From contig JANVFP010000008.1 of the NCBI GenBank assembly GCA_027919835.1, forward strand, positions 1,488,001 through 1,552,000: a stretch of DNA of 64,000 nt. The letters are read 5' to 3'. The translations under genes and the position numbers were made by a program. Below, one piece after another: positions 23,151 through 34,341 of this stretch (position 1 is its first letter; each line of letters begins with the position of its first letter). The DNA comes from Lentinula raphanica (taxonomy: Eukaryota > Basidiomycota > Agaricomycetes > Agaricales > Omphalotaceae). The notes below the pieces were generated by a model, which was not told where the DNA came from, made no database searches, and worked only from the letters and a program-made list of their open reading frames with translations.

Positions 23151-24633
23151 TTAGGAGTACAGATAAGCATAAAGTGTTTTGGTTTCCTTCACCATGGGTG
23201 GAGTAGCACGGAACAGTCGTCTAGGAACAACTCGGTCTGGGGAGCGGGAAGGTGATGAGCTAGAGTGTTGAGATTGCCATCGATTGGAGGAAGTAGTCTG
23301 CCTCAAACTAGGAGAGACCGCTTCCAAGGTACGATCGGGCTCGTGACTCCCCTCGCGCAAAGACAAGGACCTGAACGGGCTTGTCAGAGGATGCTCCGCC
23401 TCGGACTGTTCACCGTCTGCATCAGACTCTCCTATAACAGACCACGCGTCTGTATCCGGTTCGGTAGAAATCATCTCTCCAGAACGGGCTAACTCGTCGA
23501 TGTCCGAAAGATCACGATGTGAAGGTGTGATGCCCGACTGCGATACGATTGATTCGTCGTCGGAGTCAGCAAAAACTGAAGACCCAATGTCAGTGTCTGA
23601 ATCGAAACGGGAGGAAGCATCAAGGTCGGTCATTGGAGGTGTGTCTAGGGAAGCAGCTGCGTGGAAATCTGGCCGAGTGACATTCGGTCGAAGGAGATAG
23701 GTAAGCCTTGTGCCCGCGACCTCTTTGCCTGCAATGTTTGATCAGAAATCATCGCAGAAGGTGGATGTGATCGAACGTACTGAAGCTGACCACGCTGTGA
23801 AACCTTGCACAACAATGGACAACGTAACGAGCAAAAGGGTCGTTTGGAATGCTCCATACGAGCTGTTGTGGCGTACGAGAAATTTCGAAGATAGAACCGG
23901 TATCAGCAACTGGGTGACCAGCAGACTCCGAGTATTCTATGCTGTCGGCGAGATCGGGGTTGAGAGTGACTCCTCCTGCGTCGAGCCATTCTAGAATCTC
24001 TGTTTCGACTTGTTGCACCAGATGCTCTGCTCGATACCCAGCTCGTCGCAGATCGCGGCGCATCCCTTTGATGCTGAAAGAGAACCGGCCAGCATTTGCC
24101 GAAGCGGGGTCTGTAAGCGGTTTAGACGTGGCTGGGATCTTGGTGTTACGGTGTAGATACGAGGGAAGGGGTTCTGGGAAAGTAGTCTTTGGTTCTGTGA
24201 GGTGTAATGTGTAGTCCCTCCTTGTAGGAAGTGAGATATATGGGTTGTCAGAAAACCGGGCTGGGGTCAATGACTCTGATGAGGCCTAGGATTCAAGTAT
24301 TCGGCGATACTTACCATTTTCCTTTCGCCTGACCCATCGTTTACCTTCATTATCATCGCGCTTCGCTTTCTTATATGTCCTTGCAGGTGAGTTTCTGGGT
24401 TTCGCATCGTACAAGTAAGCGTATTTATCCTTGATGCCAGGGTTCCGCAAAATTGAAGGGAATGATAAGGGAATCGGTGCATCAAGTGTGGTGTTAGGAG
24501 CTACGTCTAACAACTCTGGCTGATGAGTAGCGATGACGGATACAGGCTGTATGACTTCCATCGTAGATAACGAAGGAGTAAGAAGACAAGGAGTAAAAGC
24601 TCTCGGATGCTCTCCCGATAAACTGAGACTCAT
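23151..24633 (-). CDS. R3H-associated N-terminal domain protein
   Basis: Three main coding segments (24633 to about 24315, about 24255 to 23780, and about 23700 to 23151) are separated by short introns. The first holds PSILRNPGIKDKYAYLYDAK and DDNEGKRWVRRKENG, which together with SDNPYISLPTRRDYTLHL I recognise as the fungal R3H-associated N-terminal domain. A segment DPFARYVVHCCARFHSVVSF follows, resembling the R3H nucleic-acid-binding motif (Arg-x3-His). The C-terminal 180 residues are Ser/Asp/Glu-rich and probably disordered. It may bind single-stranded nucleic acid; its process is unknown. The ATG at 24633 is chosen as first in frame; one 23 codons later at 24564-24566 is possible. Confidence 0.7.
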
Positions 24634-24761
24634 TCTGTGTCGTACTTACACACTTGCCGAAGGCTCGGCACCGGGCCATTTCGCAGTAACCTGATCAGGT
24701 CAACAAAGTCGCACTTTTGGCTTTTGGAAGGAACACAGTAGACAAAGTGTAAATCAATCCT

Positions 24762-26686
24762 CTAGAACAACTGTGACTCCGTCAAGTTCTTCCCCTGTGC
24801 CTCCAATTGGGCGTTGAACTCGTCAGCATTAATTAAGAACGCATTTTTCGCACTACGAATGAAGTCATCATCCGCTTTGTAGCCCATCTCCTCCATCTCC
24901 TCGCAAGCGATAGTGTATCGAGGATCTCCAGTTCTGGAACACTTCTTCACCAGCGATTTATAAACATTCATAGAAGGCTTGAAGCCTGCCGACTTCATCT
25001 CCTCGAGATATTGAAATGCATCTTCATACGTCTCCTGCGTAAGCGCTAGCTGGATCAAGAGCTCGTACGTGCGCGAGTCGAATTCGATATCTGTCTTTTT
25101 CATATCCTCCAGTATACGAGTTCCCAAGCGGTGATGGCCAGCAGAGATTGCGCCTTGCAATAAGCGATGGAACGTTTCTCGGTCTCCTTGAATGCCATAA
25201 TCTGCGAAACTCTTGTACGCGCCCACCGCACGCTGCAAGTCACCCAGAGAAACAGCAGCTCTGATAAGGATGTTGAGAGAAGAAGGGTGTAGCGGCCTTT
25301 CCTTGTGAATTTCGTCCATGAGACCCCATGTCGAATCGAAAGTGTCTATATCCTTCCCAACATGTTCGAGGAGCGGAAGGAGAGTCGAAGGCAGCACGGG
25401 TACGGTCTCTTGCATGATATCTACCGTCAAGAATGCCTCCTTGATCTGACCAGCTCGGCAGAAGGCTTCGATGAGAGCCGCAAAATGATGTTCTTCCAGT
25501 GGAACACCAGTCAGCTTGAGCACTCGAAACACGTCCGTGGCTAGTCCAGGTAGTCCGTGGCGAGCAGCAGTATGAAGAACCGCCACACAGAGACCTTCTC
25601 CCGGATTCAGATTAAGTTCCTGCACGACATAGTCCCAGCATTGTAGAACACCATCTTTCTATGTAGAAGTTGTGAGTGCTAACATACAATCTACATCGTG
25701 TACTACTCACCCAAAGGCAACTTGAAGCTGCCGTCAAACAGTTTATCCAAACATCTGATTCTAACCTACGCACGGAATCCGACTCGAAGGAGTTCACTAT
25801 ATCCAGCGCCAGTCTTGCATGGCCCGATTCTGCGGCAATTTCAACGATCGTTTGCAAAGTGCGAAGTTCAGGTTCTATTCCTTTGCTTTTCATGATGTTG
25901 AGATAGCGAAGAGCGTTTTCGATGTTTTTCGACCCAACGCAATAATTGATGATGAGACCATAAGTAGCAGCATTAGGCTCGACACCCATTTCCTCCATGG
26001 CTCGAACTATGGGCCATAGGTAAGCCGAATTCCTGTGTTGGTGTGCCTGTGAGAATGGTTTGAGTGAGTAAGCTTGAGATATACGAGACGAAATTTGGCT
26101 AACCTCTATCAACGCATTGAAGGTTTTTACATCTGGCTGAATTCCATATGACTTCATGTCCTCGAAGACAGCCCAAGCATCCGCGCTACGTGCATTATTG
26201 GACATCGAGCGAAGAAGATAATTGTATGTATCTAGGTCTGGCTTGGTTTTATGCCGCTTCATGTCGACCACTACTTCCAAAGCACGCTGAGAGTCTCCTC
26301 TTGTTGCTGCACTGGCAAGTTGTGCGTTGGCTCTAGCCAGATTACTTCCATCCCTTGTCTTTTGAAAGTCAACATTAGATGCGCCGTCGAAGCGGAAGGG
26401 TTTGCTGCGTAGTGCGTCTGCAGAGCTACTACCTATTGGTGGATATTCAAACTTTTCCGAGGAAACAGCCGCCGTGTCGCTTTGAAGAGAGAAAGCACGT
26501 TTGTTGACGACTAGAAGTTGTCTATCAGTCAAAGTCATGCATATAGCGAAGCAAACTTCGTACTGGCCGGTTTACCCTGTGAACATCGAGCAATTCGCGT
26601 TGAGACGCGCCGAACAGACGACCTCGAAGATTGAAGCATGCGGCAGTCCAAGAAATATTACGTAATTTAGCCTGTCTGCTAGTCAT
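24762..26686 (-). CDS. mitochondrial pentatricopeptide-repeat (PPR) protein
   Basis: An organelle RNA-binding protein of the PPR type. The start at 26686 gives MTSRQAKLRNISWTAACFNL, basic with no acidic residues, as expected of a mitochondrial presequence. The body is a chain of about 35-residue helical repeats, for example KPDLDTYNYLLRSMSNNARS, YGIQPDVKTFNALIE, VEPNAATYGLIINYC, GIEPELRTLQTIVEIA and FKPSMNVYKSLVKKCS. Introns interrupt near 26570-26525, 26100-26040 and 25710-25655, and the last exon runs unbroken to 24762. Total length is about 600 residues. Fungal PPR proteins of this kind act in mitochondrial mRNA stability, processing or translation; which transcript this one serves is unknown. 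Confidence 0.85.
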
Positions 26687-26778
26687 GTGATAACATTTTG
26701 TGTTGGTCACCGTGGCAGTGCAGACGCGTCTTTCCTTTTCTTGTGACCACCGCGACACCCTATCTTCCATTCCTCGCC

Positions 26779-29147
26779 ATGGTAGATTTTATTCTCCTCA
26801 AATCGCTTCTAAACTCACGATATTGCCTAGTTTTACTCGGAAGCTATTTTATCGCGTCGTGGGCCTTTGGGCAAAGTATGGCTCGCGGCTCACATGGAAC
26901 GCAAGCTATCCAAGACCCAAACATTACAGACCGACATCGAAGAGTCGGTTGGTAAGTTAAAATGTTCCTTGGTTGAAACTTTCTCTGACGCTTTCTCATC
27001 AGAGGCCATTTTGCATCAAGAAATTGAAATCATGGCGTTACGACTGAGCGGGCAACTATTACTTGGGGTGGTTCGCATCTACTCTCGAAAAGCAAAATAC
27101 CTCCTTGATGATTGCAATGAAGCCATGTCCAAGATTAAGATGGTAAGACTCGCCCTTATTGGCTCGTCGGCGCCGTTCTCAAGTGTTCAATAGGCTTTCA
27201 GTCGAGGTGTTGTAGACATGGCCGAAGAGCAACTGGTCGCGAACAAGAACGCAATCACCATTCAGGCCAACGCCTTTGATTTCGATATGATTCCTGACGA
27301 CAACTGGTGAGTTGATTTGGGTATCTTTAGTCTGTTTCCAACGTCATGCCTTCAGGCTTCAAGATTTTGATGAAGACAGACCTGCGCCCGCTCACGGACA
27401 ACACCAAGCACGCATTGATGATATAACACTCCCTCCGACCGACACTTTCGAACCACTGGACTTCGACAATGATAAATTCGACCTTGGACCTTCGGACGGA
27501 ATAGGCTCCCAAGACTTTCTTGATCTTGGACTCGACTTCGGAGATGCCCCTATTCAAAGTGAGAAGGGTGCGGACGAGTCTATGAGTGTTGATGGAAGTG
27601 TGGGCGTTGGAAGGGACGCCCCGTCTCTCCGTGATTCTATCGGCGACCAGTTCATGGATATAGATGGAAACTTTGACCTCCTTTCGCGAAGGAGTAAGAC
27701 CAGAGAGCTTTCAGAACATCCGTTTGGAGCAGACATGAATCTTGACATACCCGATTTTGGAGGAGTTGATTTAGAGGAGCTTGGTGTAGGATTTGACCCA
27801 ATTCCAATGGATATTGACAAAACACCTGGCCAAACTCGCGCTTCCTCTAGAGCATGTGCGTTTTGTCCTCGTGTATCATTTGCATTCATCTCATACAACT
27901 TTCAACAGCCTCACCCCTCAGTTCCGTTCCTCCGACACCTCCTCCTGATGTCGGTATAACTGAAAACGCAGAGGCTACCCCTACAGTAGCGAAAATCAAA
28001 CGCAAACTCAAGGAGAAAAAGCAGATCATCGACACTGTTACGGAGTTGAAAGATGGGCCCGGAGCAAGAGTTGGAAGAGGCAGAGATGCTCAGAATACTC
28101 GCGATCTTAGTGATATCCTGACGGAACCCCATTTCCTCCCTCGCTCTGCTGTTGTCATGCGCTTGCTCGAGGTTCACAACGACCCTATCTCTCACTTTCT
28201 ACCAACCAAAGTCACACCAGAAGGTACTTTCTTCTGTGCTGCACCTCCAGGACTAGCACCCGAACTAGCGGAACTTTTCATGCATCCGGTTCATAACGCG
28301 GGTAATAAGCGCCGGGCAACCTCCCCCGGTGGCAAGGGTGCTAACAAGCGTCCACGTCTGGACAATGCTGCTGAAGATCAAGAAGTTGAAGTCGGACGTC
28401 GGGGAGATAGCATTGCCCCTGCAAGTGATATTCTTGGGCGAGGAAGCATGGGGCCTGATGCTCTGGAATTCCCTGATCAATCAGGATTGATAGACGATTT
28501 CCAATTGGATGTACCCCAGTTCGACCCTGCCAATGTAGATTTGGACCGGGCGAGATCCAAATCCGCGGCCCCTTCGCAACATAGCAGACTATCTACGCCT
28601 GCTATAGACGGGGTCATCCCCGAGGAAGGGGATGACAACGATGCCAATGTGGCATCCCTCATCTCTGCCTTTGACGCACAAACTCAGACACAGGCCTCCG
28701 GCACAGGCGATGTTCATGCGGTTGAAAGTTACAGCAAGAACACAGTCAAGGCTATCTCCGTTGTTCGAAAAGAACTGCGGCCGATAGAAGGAGATGCAGA
28801 GGAAAAAGTGCTCAGCTTCAAGAAAATGGCGGATAAGGTCAGTAGAATATCTCACACCCATTGACCACTCTTTTGCTGATGGTCCGTTTGTTCAGGCATC
28901 TCGACGTGCTGCCGCGTCATTCTTCTTCGAACTGCTTGTCCTAAGTACTCGTGACTGTATTTCAGTCCAACAGAATGCTCCCTTTGAAAACATCGAGGTC
29001 CGTGCTAAAGACAAACTTTGGGAGCTCCAAGTCCAGCACCAAGCACCTTCCAGAATGACCTCTGTCGCGCCTTCGGTCATCCCGTCTGCTGCACCTTCTC
29101 GAGCGCCTTCTGTTGCCCGTTCTCTTGCATCCTCATTGGGATTGTAG
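26779..29147 (+). CDS. rad21: cohesin subunit Rad21/Scc1 (alpha-kleisin)
   Basis: Seven exons join exactly in frame: 26779-26781, 26831-26951, 27003-27142, 27194-27306, 27356-27855, 27909-28837 and 28896-29147, giving 685 residues. Exon 1 is only the ATG; the second starts [20 protein letters not shown], the hallmark Rad21 N-terminus that binds the SMC3 neck. [20 protein letters not shown] and the [12 protein letters not shown] helix follow. The middle is acidic and disordered, as expected of the region that separase cleaves. The C-terminal winged-helix region, which binds the SMC1 head, is visible as [20 protein letters not shown], followed by an Ala/Pro/Ser tail. It closes the cohesin ring for sister chromatid cohesion. 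The N-terminus favours mitotic Rad21 over Rec8. Confidence 0.93.
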
Positions 29148-29321
29148 ACCTTCTTCAATATCTTCATTCACATCTCGAGGTCCTGATTTATAGATTTCAT
29201 TTATCGCAAACTTGATTTTTTTGGTTGCGGACCTTTTAGCTATCTCTGTCGCTATGTCGTACACTATCTTTTCCAATGTTCGCTTTGTCTTGTGTTATGT
29301 ATCTGTCTGTACCAATCTATC

Positions 29322-30191
29322 ATGACCATTTTCACGAACGAGAATTTCCTTGCGCCCTTGACTCTTGAGGGAGGCCGCGGCATGGCTCGGCAAATAAGCC
29401 GACTTGTCACTTCTCTGAGCTTCTCTGGTATGACCAAACCCAAACACCTTCGAGGTGTGAATCGTAAGCCTCAGGCCGTTAACGACGAGGTCGAGGAACG
29501 TTTGCAAAGGGCAAAAGAAGCTCTACTGGAATCTACCGAGTCAAATTATAAAGTGCGCCAAGCAGCTCGAGATTTTGACGTCCCATATGCTACCCTCCGT
29601 AACCGACTGAAAGGCATTCAGCTGAGGAAAGAGGCCCATGAGAAGGAGGCACTGCTCACGGCAGAGGAGAAGAAGTTGGTAGTGGAATGGATCGAGTCCC
29701 TTAGTCTTGTTGGAGTGAGGGTGAACGAACGTGCTCTTCGTCCGAAAATTCAAGCGATTTTGGAGGCGAAAGGTTGGGAGGTCACTGAGAAGACGGTCTC
29801 AAAAACCTGGTGTCGTAACTTCCTTCGCGAAAAATCAGACAAGATCAGTCCTTCTTCAACCTCTGGGCTTCCTCGAGCCCCTTCACCTGCACCTGGACCG
29901 TCCGAAGATATGTCTCCGGCCTCTCAATCAGCCCAAATGATCGAAGACCCTCTCATTACTATGCCCTCGACTTCATCTATTGCTTCATCTCTTACTCCGT
30001 TGGCCGTAACGTCGAGTCCTAATAGCTCTTCCTCAGACGCCCAATCTCCTTCTCCGAATTTACGGCGCGAAAACGAACTGCTTCAGAATGAGAATACCTT
30101 CCTTCGGCTACAGTATTTCAACGCCATGGAGCTGATATCTGTCTTGAGAGAAAGATGCGAGCGGTTGGAAGCTGTCGGGAGAGGGGCGTGA
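29322..30191 (+). CDS. HTH (Psq/CENP-B-type) DNA-binding protein, possibly transposase-derived
   Basis: One frame of 289 residues from the first ATG. The region KVRQAARDFDVPYATLRNRL is a psq-type helix-turn-helix as found in pogo/Tc5 transposases. LTAEEKKLVVEWIESLSLVG continues into the CENP-B-type second HTH, ending TVSKTWCRNFLREK. No DDE catalytic domain follows. Instead there is a Ser/Pro-rich linker and a short coiled coil (ENELLQNENTFLRLQYFNAM). This suggests a domesticated or truncated transposase DNA-binding region acting as a regulator. An adjacent frame just after the stop is also open for about 70 codons (RDAAKTHAKP...) and could be a continuation lost by a frameshift. Confidence 0.65.
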   Translation: MTIFTNENFLAPLTLEGGRGMARQISRLVTSLSFSGMTKPKHLRGVNRKPQAVNDEVEERLQRAKEALLESTESNYKVRQAARDFDVPYATLRNRLKGIQLRKEAHEKEALLTAEEKKLVVEWIESLSLVGVRVNERALRPKIQAILEAKGWEVTEKTVSKTWCRNFLREKSDKISPSSTSGLPRAPSPAPGPSEDMSPASQSAQMIEDPLITMPSTSSIASSLTPLAVTSSPNSSSSDAQSPSPNLRRENELLQNENTFLRLQYFNAMELISVLRERCERLEAVGRGA

Positions 30192-31004
30192 TGCTGCCAA
30201 GACACATGCAAAACCCTGCTTTCTGAGTCGTTTTCATAGGCATATCTATCACAACCTCAATCGAGGAAAAGCCGAATGGAATCGAACGCAGGATGCAGCA
30301 ATGATATGGAACGACAAGCAGAAAGCAAAAGTCGAAATGCAGAGTCAGAGGCTCGAAATGCAGAAAGATATGAAGATGATGAACAAGGTCAGGACTTGAA
30401 TGCTCTAGGACTCGTACATGGTTTCTCATTTCCGCCAATGCCCACCTCCTACCCCGAGACCCCGCTCATTGACCCAAGGGCCATCTATGCCGCATCCTTC
30501 ATACTCTTCAGGTCACTTATTGTTCATATTATTGCGCCCGTCGCTCGTCTACTATAGCACCGAAAATCCGCATTATCTGAACCACACATCCTCCTCCACA
30601 TTACTTGCTAGCGGTTATCACAAGAATTCAAAAAAAAAAAAAAAAAAAACATCCTCCTCCACCTCTTCTCACTACCTTAGAACTCACTCATGAGCATACC
30701 TGCTCCCTCTTCTCATACTTGTGCTCATACATCCCTCCACAGTATATACCGCCCCTTCCCCCCTGCTCAATTTGTCTACCTTATGCTCATCCCTCTCACA
30801 CCGCGGAACCCATTGTACATAACGACGATGTCGATGAGCTCTCATGATAACAAAATTTATCAGAGGTCTGGCTATGCCAAAGTCCTTCGAATCTACTTCG
30901 AGTATGATTATCAGAACGACTTTCTTGTTGAACATACAGTATGGGTGACGTCTTTGAGACTTTACCTCAAATGCAGAAGGTTCATTTGATATGCTATCAT
31001 TACA
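30192..31004. other. intergenic with poly(A) insertion
   Basis: No complete gene is supported here. It holds the possible shifted tail of the HTH frame (about 30190-30400), the short poly(A)-ended insertion near 30600 and the downstream region of the alpha-galactosidase gene. Confidence 0.4.
30586..30662 (+). mobile_element. minimal retroposed fragment with poly(A) tail and target-site duplication
   Basis: The 14-bp word ACATCCTCCTCCAC occurs at 30586-30599 and 30649-30662. Between them lie 30 bases of unrelated sequence followed by a run of about 20 A. A flanking direct repeat with a 3' A-tract is the mark of target-primed reverse transcription. The insert is too short to name its source. 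Confidence 0.45.
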
Positions 31005-33612
31005 CTATTGCACCAGAGTGCCATTCTGATCGATGCACCACTCAGGACGCGCACAAGGGGGTTGGGTGCCAGCAGGCTCCGGACCAGCATCTTTCATCAA
31101 CAAAGCGACCACACCATGAGCTGGGACAGCTTCGGCAGTGAAATTGCGGACTGCTGTGCCGTTGTCGGTATGAGTCCAAAGATCCTAAGATGCGTTTGAA
31201 CGATAGGGATAGATAGTGGCAGCTCGCGAGACAAACTCACTCGGACAGAATATTGCCTTCCTGCATTGATCCAGGGAGACTCCGTCAGATTGAAGAACAT
31301 ATCAGCGGGTTCGTCTAGGACATTGAGCTATGGTTCCTGCGTCAGTTTCCATGCGTCGTCAGACCTATCTATAATGAACTGACCAGCATGAATATAGTCC
31401 CATTCTGGCTTTCGCCACTCCAGTATTGCGCGGGATGTGTAGCATTGAACGTCCAGTCAGGCTACCATGAACTGTAAGTTGAAAGTATCTGAACGTTGTC
31501 AATACGAGTTGACACACGTTAATTCCCCATCGGAAAGGAGAGATAGAAGTGCCGACTACATGATCCTGGTTGATTGCTATGATTTCTGGGTTCATTAAAA
31601 CCTCGAGTGTTTCGTTTGTGACGACGGTGAGCTTGTGCCAAGTTCAGCCCAAACCGTGGTTGGTTTCTAGCAGATTTACACTCACATCTGTTCCCTAAAC
31701 ACAAAGCAGATCAGTACGACAGAGCAAGATACTGGAAACGCTTACTATCAGCAGAGGCGACTTCATCAAGCTCCATGCGGTGAAATGTGACTTGGCTTCG
31801 TCGAATGTCAGGTTACCATTTCCTCTATGTGAGTGGCCAATATACGTCAAGTAGAATGGAGAGAAAGAATTGGGATTCATTACACTTCAAGCTACGGAGA
31901 GATTCAGGTCAGATAACTTTCTAGACTTCACTCAAGAGATAGACTTACGATGTCCATATCATTGTGTCCATAGAAATCGGAAGCCCAGGTGATGAACGAA
32001 TTCCTGAAGATAGTATTTTTGAGGACATGGGAATATGAACGTATAGAGCAAAGGACAACTCACTGGTTGATGATGCTAGCAAGATGTTCCCAATCGGCGT
32101 CAATGTCATCGGTCGTCTGTCAAAGCACAAATTGCGACGTTGAGCGCTGTATAATCATGAATATTTGGTGGCAGAGCGCCTTACTCTCCAAGTTTGCCCG
32201 AGCTTTCTTGCCCAAAGCCATGGCTGTTCCTGCATACACAATAGACATGGGATTCTGTAAACGCTCTCAATCGAGAGGATGTGGGCACTCACTCTTCCCC
32301 ATTGGCATAGAGAGAAGAGCAGAGGAGGCTGTCCTGTTGTTTCGGACAAGTTCGCGATAGCATCTGCCATACGAGTATACTCTGCAAACATTAATGATTC
32401 AGGTCAAAGGAACTGAGCTGTGATTGAGCTATGAACTTACTGCCAACCATTCCAAGCTCGATGATTTCATCAAATGGAACTGATAGTTCGCAGAGGCGCG
32501 GATCAGCCTATCCAATTTCGCTGAATATTCAAGAGCATACCTGCACAGTTATCATATCTTGATAATGGTATGTGTAAGTAGGTTGCGTGAGAAGCAAGAG
32601 TCGACCACCCACTTCAAAAGATCGAAGCCCCAGTTCTGGAATTGCTCCGCATCTCTGGTTTAGAGTAAGCTCCTCCCCGATGTGAAGAAGAGATTGGCTT
32701 GCCTAGCCTCGTTCAGATAGGACCCAGGGTAGAGTTGGCAAGTGAACCAGCCAGAATCACCATACTGCGTGATAAATCCTTTCTTAGCGTGATCATTTTC
32801 AGCTAATGTTGGGGGACTGCTCACAATACCGGCTTTCCTAATTACTTATGAATCAAGATCCAACTGGGTGCGATTTTTCAATATTGGCACTCACAATCCC
32901 AAATCATGAATCTGACTTGTCAAGTTGTTGAATCCCGAGGGAAAACGTGTAGCGTCTGTCTCCAAGTAAATCACAACCGGAGAGAATGTCGCCGGATAAT
33001 CCACATACTGGCAACTAAATCTCCAGATGCACTGCGGTACTTCTCGGCCCAACAGTCGTCAATGTTCATGTGCTGATACCCAAGTTCCTGACGCCGGTCT
33101 GAGTCGAAACAATTCAGATACTGTTACAGAGAGCTTACCGCAAGGCCAAGCGATTTCATCAGGTTCGCCGTTGTGAGAATCAGGTCCTCATCGATATCAC
33201 ACTGCCACAGACGTAGGTCAACATCATGAATTGTACCATGAGGACGAACTGACATGATATGCGTTCCAGGCTGACGATGCTGGTAGTGAGTTCAATGCAT
33301 CGTATTTCCTGTGTGAGACTCACTGTTGTATCCCATGACTTGCACAAGCAATGTTAGTAAATGCCTTGGTTTTGATGTATGCGCCAGACTTACAAGGGAG
33401 TTTTCCGACCCCATTATGTAGAGCTACAGTCGCGAGAGGTTTGGAGGGCAAGGAAACATGTTCGAGTTAGTAGATGCCTTGATTTCGATGTATGTGTCAG
33501 ACTTACAAGGGTGTTTTCTGACCCCATCATGTAGAGCTGCAGTCGTAAGAGGTTTGGAGGGCAAGGAGAGATATGCAAGCAAGGCAGCAAAGCTCAACGT
33601 GAGGAACGTCAT
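31005..33612 (-). CDS. alpha-galactosidase, glycoside hydrolase family 27 (secreted)
   Basis: A secreted enzyme that removes terminal alpha-1,6-galactose from oligosaccharides and galactomannan. The first exon (33507-33612) gives a signal peptide, MTFLTLSFAALLAYLSLPS. The conserved N-terminal LHNGVGKLP and MGYNTWNAYHCDID parts are spread over very small exons (30 nt at 33394-33423, 15 nt at 33324-33338). Later exons carry KSLGLA, DDCWAEKYR, PSGFNNLTSQIHDLGLK, LYPGSYLNEA, NWGFDLLK, GNLTFDEAKSHFTAWSLMKS, MNPEIIAINQD and VPAHGVVALLM. The stop is at 31005. The gene is cut by at least a dozen introns. An internal 102-bp duplication places two copies of the LHxGVxKxP coding segment at the 5' end. 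Confidence 0.85.
33353..33454 (-). repeat. tandem duplication in the alpha-galactosidase gene, copy 1
   Basis: This segment and the one at 33466-33567 are about 85-90 percent alike over 102 bp, offset by 113 bp. This copy holds the 30-nt exon 33394-33423 with donor GTAAGT, encoding LHNGVGKLP, the version nearer the family consensus. Confidence 0.85.
33466..33567 (-). repeat. tandem duplication in the alpha-galactosidase gene, copy 2
   Basis: Copy next to the signal peptide. It encodes LHDGVRKHP and keeps the same GTAAGT donor, so both copies can be spliced. Confidence 0.85.
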
Positions 33613-33665
33613 GATGATTGACCGGGGAGTGAAGACAATCGTAATGGACCTTTCTTTTGAAGAAG

Positions 33666-33677
33666 CTTTATATACAT
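33666..33677 (-). promoter_or_regulatory. TATA box of the alpha-galactosidase gene
   Basis: On the minus strand ATGTATATAAAG lies about 55-65 bases before the ATG at 33612, a good TATA box in sequence and position. Confidence 0.55.
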
Positions 33678-34341
33678 GGGCTTGATAATTTGGCAGTGAT
33701 GAGAAGAATCCATGACGGCATTTTTCGAGTTGGGTTGAGCCTAGAGTATACGGTGTTTAGGTGAGCCTCTGAGCATCGTGACCCTCGTCAATTCACGAAG
33801 AACCATTGCACTGACATGGCGATGCTCCACCAGAGCAGATGCAATCTGATGTTGTTGAAGCAGAGTCAAGTGAGTCCCAGAAGGTCCTTGCATACCGATA
33901 CAAGTGGAGGATTACCAGCACAAATCTCACAGCCTGAAGAATATAATTCTAGAATATATGATGATTCAGAACAACGGACGGACGGCTGAGGATCGAATCA
34001 GTCGCAGAAAAGCAGGCACATTCCTGATAGAGCTGCTACATCAGCCTATGAAATATGAATCCGGGAGGAACCATGCTAACAGTCCAAGCTGAACCAAGCA
34101 TCACGATGATGCATGCGCGCAAAAGGTTCATATTCGCGTTGATTAAGATTCGCGGCGTGAGTTGCCCGTTCTTTACCTCCAGAAGACATTATAGAGGTGC
34201 AATGAAGTACTCACTGTCCATATTAGTGTCTAGTTGCGTCTGAGAGCGCTAGTCGCAGCTACAACGATGGATGGAAGGATGGAAGGATTCAAGTGGTGTT
34301 CTTGAGGACCCGTGATAATACACCCAAATGTAGTACACAAA

